15,916 bases of DNA from Acholeplasmataceae bacterium. Lineage in GTDB: Bacteria > Bacillota_I > Bacilli_A > ML615J-28 > CAG-698. Below, one piece after another: positions 7,335 through 12,645 of this stretch (positions within the stretch are counted from its first letter, which is position 1; each line of letters begins with the position of its first letter). The notes under the pieces were generated by a model. That model did no database searches, was not told where the DNA came from, and worked only from the letters and a program-made list of their open reading frames with translations. Made by a program: the position numbers and the translations under genes. The stretch covers positions 1-15,916 of the forward strand of contig DUUA01000023.1 of NCBI GenBank assembly GCA_012841765.1, in the 5' to 3' direction.

Positions 7335-7556
7335 ATGAAAACTTTAAGAGATATAAAAATAGGTGATGCTGCTGTTGTTATGAGAGTACATGGTACAGGA
7401 GCAATCAAAAGAAGAATCATGGATATGGGAATTACAAAAGGTTGTGAGATTCGTGTAGTTAAAGTTGCTCCTTTAGGTGATCCTATTGAAATTAGTGTGA
7501 GAGGATATCAGTTATCGCTACGAAAAAGTGATGGAGATATTATTGAATTTATTTAA
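7335..7556 (+). CDS. feoA: FeoA, cytosolic partner of the Fe(II) transporter
   Basis: 73 residues, the usual length of this SH3-like protein. MKTLRDIKIGDAAVV opens the fold. AIKRRIMDMGITKGCEIRV is the family's conserved segment, and the end GYQLSLRKSDGDIIEF matches the C-terminal strands. FeoA is thought to bind FeoB and support Fe(II) uptake; its exact action is unsettled. The SD AGGAGG (7325-7330) lies four bases before the ATG. It is the first gene of the operon, 36 bases ahead of feoB. Confidence 0.94.
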   Translation: MKTLRDIKIGDAAVVMRVHGTGAIKRRIMDMGITKGCEIRVVKVAPLGDPIEISVRGYQLSLRKSDGDIIEFI

Positions 7557-7592
7557 AAAATAAATATTTTTTAATAATTGTGGAGGATGAAT

Positions 7593-9719
7593 ATGAGTAT
7601 AAAAATAGCATTAGCGGGTAATCCCAATTCAGGTAAAACAACTTTATTTAATACGCTTACAGGAGCTACTCAATATGTTGGAAATTGGCCTGGGGTAACA
7701 GTTGAAAAAAAGGAAGGAAAAATAAAGAGAAATAAAGATATTACGGTAGTTGATTTGCCAGGTATATACTCTTTAAGTCCTTATACTTTAGAAGAAGTTA
7801 TAGCAAGAAATTTTTTAATAAATGAAAAACCTGATGTAATAATAAATATAGTTGATACAACTAATATGGAAAGAAATTTATATCTTACTACTCAGTTAAT
7901 GGAATTAGGAATTCCAGTTGTTATTGCTTTAAATATGATGGATATCATTTTAAAAACTGGTGATAAAATTAATGCCGAAAATTTAAGAAAACTTTTTAAT
8001 TGTGAAGTTGTGGAAATATCAGCTCTTAAAAATAGAGGAACAAAAGATTTAATTGAAGCAGTAAGAAAAGCTGCTGAAGAAAAGAAAGTTCCTAGCAATG
8101 CTAAATTTAGTTTAGGAATTGAAAATGATATAGCTAGCATTATGAATATTGCTAATGTTAATAGATGGACAAGTATAAAGCTTTTTGAAAATGACGAAAA
8201 AATTATTGAAGAGATAAATTTGAATGCTAATACTCTTTCAAAGATAGAAGAAATAAGAACTAATTTAATTAAAAAAGAAGATAATGATGTTGAATCAATA
8301 ATTATTGATGAAAGATATAACTTTGTTACTAGTTCTTTACCCGAAATTTGCGTTAGAGCAAATATAGATAAAAAAACAATTAGTCAAAAAATTGACTCTG
8401 TTGTAACTAATAGATGGTTAGCTTTACCAATATTTGCAGTTGTTATTTTCACAGTATATTATTTAGCTATTTCAAGTGTTGGCGGATTTTTGACTGATTT
8501 TATTAATGATACGGTATTTGGTCCAAATGGAATCCCTTATTTTGTAGAAACTTTTTTAACAAATATCAATGCTGCTGGGTGGTTAATTGGTTTAATAGTA
8601 GATGGAATAATAGGTGGTGTTGGAGCCGTGCTAGGCTTTTTGCCACAAATGTTAGTTTTATTTTTGTTGTTAGGGTTTTTAGAAGATACTGGATATATGA
8701 GTAGGATAGCTTTTATCTTAGATAAGATATTCAGAAAATTTGGATTATCTGGAAAATCGTTTATTCCAATGTTGATATCAACAGGCTGTGCTGTTCCAGG
8801 AATAATGGCAACTAGAACTATTGGTAATAGAAGTGAAAGAAGAATAACTATGACAACTACATCTTTTATGCCATGTAGTGCTAAGTTACCAATAATTGCT
8901 TTGATTTCAGGTGCCATGTTTAGAGGCTCTAGTTATCAGTTTTTAATAGCTCCATCAGCATATTTTATTGGGATAATAGCTGTCATAATATCAGGAGTAA
9001 TTTTAAAAAAAATAAAAGTGTTTAGAGGCGAGGTTTCTCCATTTGTTATGGAACTACCTAATTACCACTGGCCAAGAGTTAAAAACTTAACTATTTTAGT
9101 TTATGATAAACTAAAATCTTTTGTAATAAAAGCAGGTACTATTATTTTACTTGCAGCTGTTTTCGTTTGGTTTTTATCAAGTTTTAGTTGGAATTTTAAG
9201 ATGGTATCAGAAAATGAATCCATGCTTGCTGATGTCGGTAGAACTTTTGCTGTTTTATTTAAACCTTTAGGTTGGGGTGACTGGAAAGCAACTGTTGCTA
9301 CATTTACTGGCTTGATTGCTAAAGAAAATGTTGTTGGAACATTTGGAGTTTTATATGGATTTAGTGAAGTGGCAGCAAATGGAATGGAAATTTGGGAAGT
9401 ATTAAGTGTTGATTTTACAGCTTTATCTGCATACTCTTTTTTAATTTTTAACTTATTGTGTGCTCCTTGCTTTGCAGCAATTGGAGCAATTAAGAAAGAA
9501 GCGGGAAGTTTTAAGTGGATGTTTTTTGCAATTACATATCAAACTGTATTTGCCTATTTGATTTCTTTCATAATTTACCAAATAGTGATGATCTTTATTA
9601 CTGGGTTTAGTTTCTTGTCGGCACTAGCTATTTTGGTTATAATATTATTCGTATTTATGATAATCAGACCTGATTTAATAATTAAAAGGAGAAAAGATAT
9701 AAAATGTGGGAATTTATAG
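7593..9719 (+). CDS. feoB: FeoB, Fe(II) transporter with N-terminal G domain
   Basis: 708 residues from the ATG at 7593. The G domain carries GNPNSGKT (9-16, G1), NWPGVTVEKK (31-40, G2/switch I region), DLPG (54-57, G3), NMMD (114-117, G4) and SALK (143-146, G5). A helical linker covers about 165-270. The membrane part starts near WLALPIFAVVIFTVYY (275-290) and contains two Gate-type regions: GCAVPGIMATR with Cys399, and MPCSAKLPIIALISG with Cys428. Later comes LLCAPCFAAIGAIKKE with Cys623 and Cys626. It imports ferrous iron across the membrane. Earlier in-frame starts (TTG 7578, ATG 7587) are less likely because GGAGG at 7582-7586 is spaced six bases from the ATG at 7593. It overlaps the next small gene by 16 bases. 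Confidence 0.95.
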   Translation: MSIKIALAGNPNSGKTTLFNTLTGATQYVGNWPGVTVEKKEGKIKRNKDITVVDLPGIYSLSPYTLEEVIARNFLINEKPDVIINIVDTTNMERNLYLTTQLMELGIPVVIALNMMDIILKTGDKINAENLRKLFNCEVVEISALKNRGTKDLIEAVRKAAEEKKVPSNAKFSLGIENDIASIMNIANVNRWTSIKLFENDEKIIEEINLNANTLSKIEEIRTNLIKKEDNDVESIIIDERYNFVTSSLPEICVRANIDKKTISQKIDSVVTNRWLALPIFAVVIFTVYYLAISSVGGFLTDFINDTVFGPNGIPYFVETFLTNINAAGWLIGLIVDGIIGGVGAVLGFLPQMLVLFLLLGFLEDTGYMSRIAFILDKIFRKFGLSGKSFIPMLISTGCAVPGIMATRTIGNRSERRITMTTTSFMPCSAKLPIIALISGAMFRGSSYQFLIAPSAYFIGIIAVIISGVILKKIKVFRGEVSPFVMELPNYHWPRVKNLTILVYDKLKSFVIKAGTIILLAAVFVWFLSSFSWNFKMVSENESMLADVGRTFAVLFKPLGWGDWKATVATFTGLIAKENVVGTFGVLYGFSEVAANGMEIWEVLSVDFTALSAYSFLIFNLLCAPCFAAIGAIKKEAGSFKWMFFAITYQTVFAYLISFIIYQIVMIFITGFSFLSALAILVIILFVFMIIRPDLIIKRRKDIKCGNL

Positions 9720-9895
9720 TTAATAATTTAGCAACAATTATCATATCGATATTATTGTTAATTGCCTTTTTCTTTATTATTAGAAGCGTAATCAAAAATA
9801 GGAAAGTTTGCGGTGCTAATTGTGGAACTTGTAATATTAATAAAACATGTAATAAAGACCTATTAGCAGAGTTTAGAAACGCAATAAAAGAATAG
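9704..9895 (+). CDS. FeoB-associated Cys-rich small membrane protein
   Basis: 63 residues: one membrane helix (about 8-28), a basic stretch RSVIKNRK, then the cysteine cluster CGANCGTCNINKTC (Cys36, Cys40, Cys43, Cys49), and a short helix. This matches the small proteins commonly encoded after feoB in Bacillota (FeoB-associated Cys-rich family), whose role is not established; metal binding or assistance to FeoB is the usual guess. Its ATG lies inside the last codons of feoB. The SD AAGGAG (9686-9691) is 12 bases upstream, which is long, so translation probably depends partly on coupling to feoB. Last gene of the operon. Confidence 0.88.
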   Translation: MWEFIVNNLATIIISILLLIAFFFIIRSVIKNRKVCGANCGTCNINKTCNKDLLAEFRNAIKE

Positions 9896-9918
9896 AAGGC
9901 AGGAGCCTTCTTTTTCTT
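9894..9918 (+). terminator. Terminator of the feo operon
   Basis: Stem AGAAGGC (9894-9900) with GCCTTCT (9905-9911), loop AGGA, then a T-rich run. It begins within the stop codon of the last feo gene. Confidence 0.88.
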
Positions 9919-9936
9919 TTATTTTTAAGTATTTTA

Positions 9937-9945
9937 TGGTAAAAT
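9937..9945 (+). promoter_or_regulatory. Extended -10 promoter of the first DUF2179 gene
   Basis: TGG followed by TAAAAT (9940-9945). No good -35 box is visible at the right spacing, so activity would depend on the extended -10. The SD TTAGGAG (9959-9965) lies six bases before the ATG. Confidence 0.5.
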
Positions 9946-9971
9946 ATACAATGTTATGTTAGGAGAAAAAA

Positions 9972-10538
9972 ATGGAATGGTTTATTGATTTTTTTACAGC
10001 AACTCCTTGGTGGGAATTACTAATTATATTTGGATGTAAGATGTTGGAAGTTGCTATTATGACTGTAAGAATTATAATTGTTAATAGGGGTTATAAATTA
10101 ATAGGCTCTATTTTAGCTTTTGTTGAAGTTCTTTTATGGATTTTTGTTGCTTCTCAGGTTATTGTAAACATTTCTGCTGAACCATTAAAAGGCATTGTTT
10201 ATTCTGTTGCTTTTGCGGTTGGTATTTATGTAGGTTCAATAATTGAAAAGAAACTTGCTTTTGGAAAGATTATGATTCAAGTAATTCTTCCAAGCGAACT
10301 AGCTGATGAAATAGTTGCAGAGATAAGAAAGAAAAAAATTGGAGTTACTACGATTGCAGCAAAAGGCGTTGCTGGAGAAAAAACTATTGCCATGATTTAT
10401 GTTAATAGAAAAAATTCAGAAAGTCTTAAAAAGAATATTATGGAGCAAGCCCCTTCTGCACTAATTGCAGAAAATGATATTGTTGATATCTCCGGTGGAA
10501 CAATGACTTCTAATATGAGAAGACGAGTAATAAAATAA
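9972..10538 (+). CDS. DUF5698/DUF2179 (UPF0316, YebE-type) membrane protein, copy 1
   Basis: 188 residues. The N-terminal half has three membrane segments (about 14-38, 45-68 and 74-90) with the conserved stretches TPWWELL, TVRIIIVNRGYK and VGSIIEKKLAFG. The C-terminal half (about 98-188) is a soluble DUF2179-type alpha/beta domain, which in related proteins resembles small-ligand-binding folds. The UPF0316 family has no firm function. The paralogue 231 bases downstream is about 70 % identical over the first 100 residues by eye and less similar later. It has its own promoter and no terminator after it; the tRNA gene begins 28 bases past the stop, so the two may share a transcript. Confidence 0.85.
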   Translation: MEWFIDFFTATPWWELLIIFGCKMLEVAIMTVRIIIVNRGYKLIGSILAFVEVLLWIFVASQVIVNISAEPLKGIVYSVAFAVGIYVGSIIEKKLAFGKIMIQVILPSELADEIVAEIRKKKIGVTTIAAKGVAGEKTIAMIYVNRKNSESLKKNIMEQAPSALIAENDIVDISGGTMTSNMRRRVIK

Positions 10539-10542
10539 TAAA

Positions 10543-10564
10543 TGATGAGTTGCATTTCTCATCA
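10543..10564 (+). repeat. Short inverted repeat just upstream of tRNA-Arg
   Basis: TGATGAG (10543-10549) with CTCATCA (10558-10564), 8-nt loop, no T tract. It is unlikely to terminate; it lies in the 28-base gap between the DUF2179 gene and the tRNA. It could mark or aid processing of a joint transcript, or be chance. Confidence 0.4.
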
Positions 10565-10566
10565 AT

Positions 10567-10642
10567 GCATCCATAGCTCAATGGATAGAGTCTCACCCTC
10601 CTAAGGTGATTGTTGCAGGTTCGACTCCTGCTGGGTGCGCCA
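10567..10642 (+). tRNA. tRNA-Arg (anticodon CCU)
   Basis: A complete 76-nt cloverleaf. The acceptor stem is GCATCCA with TGGGTGC (one U-G pair). The D-arm is GCTC/GAGT and the anticodon stem TCACC/GGTGA with loop CTCCTAA. The anticodon is at 10600-10602 (CCU, reads AGG). The variable region has 5 nt, and the T-arm is GCAGG TTCGACT CCTGC. The discriminator is G and CCA is encoded (10640-10642). No obvious promoter sits in the 28-base gap upstream, so it may be cut from the transcript of the preceding gene. A terminator follows. Confidence 0.95.
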
Positions 10643-10653
10643 TTGATTATAAT

Positions 10654-10678
10654 ACCAGTTGTTTCAACTGGTTTTTTT
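10654..10678 (+). terminator. Terminator after tRNA-Arg
   Basis: Stem ACCAGTTG (10654-10661) with CAACTGGT (10665-10672), 3-nt loop, followed by a run of T. Confidence 0.88.
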
Positions 10679-10714
10679 ATTTTTATATAATTAAAAAACC
10701 TTTTTCCATTTTAA

Positions 10715-10742
10715 TTGCTTTATAATTTTGTTATTGTATAAT
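10715..10742 (+). promoter_or_regulatory. Promoter of the second DUF2179 gene
   Basis: TTGCTT (10715-10720), a 16-bp spacer and TATAAT (10737-10742). Another TATAAT at 10721-10726 lacks a good -35 box. The SD AGAGGAG (10755-10761) precedes the ATG by eight bases. Confidence 0.7.
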
Positions 10743-10769
10743 AATAAATGAAACAGAGGAGTAATTAAT

Positions 10770-11333
10770 ATGGATTGGTTGGTAGATTTTTTCACAGTAA
10801 CGCCTTGGTGGGAGTTACTTATGATTTTTGTTTTTAAGGCAATAGAAATCTCTATTGCTACAGTGAGAATTATTATTGTTAATCGTGGTTATAAAAAAGA
10901 AGGTGCTATGTTATCATTTGTAGAAGTGTTAATTTGGGTATTTGTAGCTTCTGCAGTAATTGTAAATATTGGGGCCGCGCCTTTAAAAGGAATAATTTAT
11001 GCACTTGGCTATTCGGTAGGAGTATTTGTAGGATCTATTATCGAAAAAAAGTTAGCTTTTGGACAAACAATGTTACAAGTAATTGTTGATGTTGATATTG
11101 CAAAAAAAATAACTTCAATAATTAGAGAAAAAAAAGTAGGAGTAACTACAGTTGATGCAAAAGGTTACAGTGGGGATAAAGTTTTAATTTTAATTTATAT
11201 CAGTAGGAAAAATGCTGATGAAATAAAACAGGATATTTTATTTATCGAACCAACAGCTTTAATTGCTGAAAATAATGTAGATAGCATTTCTGGTGGTACT
11301 ATTTTGAAACAAAAAAGAGGAATTAGGAAATAA
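10770..11333 (+). CDS. DUF5698/DUF2179 (UPF0316, YebE-type) membrane protein, copy 2
   Basis: 187 residues with the same plan as copy 1: three N-terminal membrane segments and a C-terminal DUF2179-type domain. Motifs shared exactly are TPWWELL, TVRIIIVNRGYK and VGSIIEKKLAFG, and both end in a similar ALIAEN-SISGGT pattern before a basic tail. Conservation is higher in the membrane half than in the soluble half, so the two copies may share a membrane partner or dimerise while the soluble domains have diverged. It has its own promoter and terminator, unlike a simple operon pair. Function unknown. The duplication is probably a tandem event, with the tRNA gene either placed between the copies later or carried in the original spacer. 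Confidence 0.85.
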   Translation: MDWLVDFFTVTPWWELLMIFVFKAIEISIATVRIIIVNRGYKKEGAMLSFVEVLIWVFVASAVIVNIGAAPLKGIIYALGYSVGVFVGSIIEKKLAFGQTMLQVIVDVDIAKKITSIIREKKVGVTTVDAKGYSGDKVLILIYISRKNADEIKQDILFIEPTALIAENNVDSISGGTILKQKRGIRK

Positions 11334-11360
11334 AAAAAACGCAGTTTATCTGCGTTTTTT
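11334..11360. terminator. Bidirectional terminator between DUF2179 copy 2 and the SGNH hydrolase
   Basis: CGCAG (11340-11344) pairs with CTGCG (11350-11354), extended by an A tract and a T tract on either side; loop TTTAT. It can end transcripts from both converging genes. Confidence 0.85.
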
Positions 11361-11388
11361 AATTACTAAGAAAAATAAGGATATATAG

Positions 11389-12429
11389 CTATTTCTTTTC
11401 TAATTCTAAAATATAGTCTTTTAAGTATGTAGCGACTTTATAAAATCCTAAATCAGTAAGATGAATACCATCCACAAATTCATCAAAGCAATATTCTTTT
11501 AGTAATTCTTTACCTGAAATAACTTTTACATTATTTTGAACAGCAATATCATTTATGATTTTAGATGATTTTTTTCGTAATGTATCTAAATTAGGATTAA
11601 TTAATGAATGAACAATAGGAAAATGAGTAATAATAATAATTTTAACATCTTTATTAATGTTCTTTAATATATTAATAAAAATTGGTAATTTCTCTTTTAT
11701 AATATTTAGATCATTTATGTTAGCTTCGGGTTCAATTATTAAATATTTTAAATTTTTTATTTTACTAATAGTTTCAGCAATTTCATAATTTAAATGACAG
11801 TTGCCAGAAAATCCCAAATTAATAATTTCAAAATTTATCAATCTTCCTAATATAGCTGGAAAGCTCATTCCCGGGCGTGTTGCACAACCCCCTTGAGTTA
11901 TCGAAGTGCCATAAGTAATAATTTTATTATTAGGTGCTAATGATGAATTTATAATTATAGAAAGTGGATCAACGCCAATTTCTAAATGTTTTAAAATTGT
12001 ATAAAGAGGTAAGTACAGCCTAAATTCTTTTTTTTCTTTTGGCAAATCTTTGATTAAAGTTATTAAGTATTCTTTTTGATCAATCTTAGTTGTGGCAATA
12101 AATAAATAATTATTATTATGTTTATAATACAAATCAAGTCCAATTTGTCCTATAGCGCTCATATGAGGCATATAGGATGAAGTGGCCGTTTTTACATGTA
12201 AATTAATTGAAGATGAATTAGTACTAAAATCAATATATAATCCGCTTGGGTGTTTTGAAAGATATTTAATACTGTCTGTAGTTTTAATATTTTCTGGAAG
12301 CCGAGAATAATTTTTTGCTGAATCTATTTTACCATGAATTGTAAAATTAGATTCCACATTAATCCATTCAGTTTTTTCACAAGTATATTTTGAAATGTCC
12401 ATGTTTTTATCGATTTTTTTAGTATCCAT
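11389..12429 (-). CDS. Cytoplasmic SGNH/GDSL hydrolase with N-terminal GxDLY domain
   Basis: 346 residues from the ATG at 12429. No signal peptide. The N-terminal beta domain (about 15-165) carries IGLDLYY (96-102), the GxDLY motif of the domain that precedes GDSL type 3 lipases. The hydrolase domain (about 168-340) has YGTSITQGG with nucleophile Ser176, INLGFSGN with Gly206, EPEANIN with Asn237, and DGIHLTDLG with Asp320 and His323, so all four SGNH blocks are present. Members are esterases or deacetylases acting on acylated sugars or similar esters; the substrate is not readable here. An in-frame GTG at 12438 would add three residues, but AAGGTG spaced six bases from 12429 favours the ATG. 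It stands alone between a bidirectional terminator and a divergent lipoprotein gene. Confidence 0.9.
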   Translation of the reverse strand: MDTKKIDKNMDISKYTCEKTEWINVESNFTIHGKIDSAKNYSRLPENIKTTDSIKYLSKHPSGLYIDFSTNSSSINLHVKTATSSYMPHMSAIGQIGLDLYYKHNNNYLFIATTKIDQKEYLITLIKDLPKEKKEFRLYLPLYTILKHLEIGVDPLSIIINSSLAPNNKIITYGTSITQGGCATRPGMSFPAILGRLINFEIINLGFSGNCHLNYEIAETISKIKNLKYLIIEPEANINDLNIIKEKLPIFINILKNINKDVKIIIITHFPIVHSLINPNLDTLRKKSSKIINDIAVQNNVKVISGKELLKEYCFDEFVDGIHLTDLGFYKVATYLKDYILELEKK

Positions 12430-12447
12430 ACTTTTCACCTTAATTTA

Positions 12448-12453
12448 ATTATA
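12448..12453 (-). promoter_or_regulatory. Probable -10 box of the SGNH hydrolase gene
   Basis: TATAAT on the minus strand (plus ATTATA at 12448-12453). The only -35 candidate at 17 bp is a weak TTTAAA. Confidence 0.45.
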
Positions 12454-12489
12454 TACTTTTCCCAATCATTTTTAAAGTAAATTAAAAAT

Positions 12490-12579
12490 AAGATTATTTA
12501 TCCTAAATTTAAGTGATTATTTGGATGAATAATAGTAAATGAGGTATTTATTATTTTCATTTATCTTAGTAATAATCTT
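12490..12579. repeat. Nested inverted repeats in the hydrolase-lipoprotein intergenic region
   Basis: AAGATTATT (12490-12498) pairs with AATAATCTT (12571-12579). Inside it, ATTATTTATCC (12493-12503) pairs with GGATGAATAAT (12523-12533) with one wobble, and TAAATGA (12536-12542) pairs with TCATTTA (12557-12563). The first two share bases, so they are alternatives. T-rich sequence follows on the plus strand. AT-richness makes chance pairing likely; a small RNA or cruciform is possible. Confidence 0.3.
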
Positions 12580-12601
12580 TTTAAAATGGTCGCTTTTCCT
12601 T

Positions 12602-12629
12602 TTGAGTTTTTCACTTGATATGCTATAAT
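12602..12629 (+). promoter_or_regulatory. Promoter of the C39-like lipoprotein gene
   Basis: TTGAGT (12602-12607), a 16-bp spacer and TATAAT (12624-12629), with TGC making an extended -10. The predicted start, near 12636, leaves a leader of only about ten bases, with AGGTG (12635-12639) as SD. Confidence 0.65.
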
Positions 12630-12645
12630 ACTGTAGGTGATGAAA

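Noticed and set aside
7578..7592. TTG start at 7578 for feoB.
   Set aside because: The frame before 7593 contains the SD GGAGG. FeoB proteins normally begin just ahead of the G1 motif, as MSIKIALAGNPNSGKT does.
8537..8917. Minus-strand open frame opposite the feoB membrane domain.
   Set aside because: Antisense to conserved feoB sequence, without promoter, SD or recognisable domain.
10567..10642. tRNA-Arg gene as an integration site for a mobile element.
   Set aside because: No integrase gene and no repeat of the tRNA 3' end found in the window; the flanking genes are ordinary paralogues.
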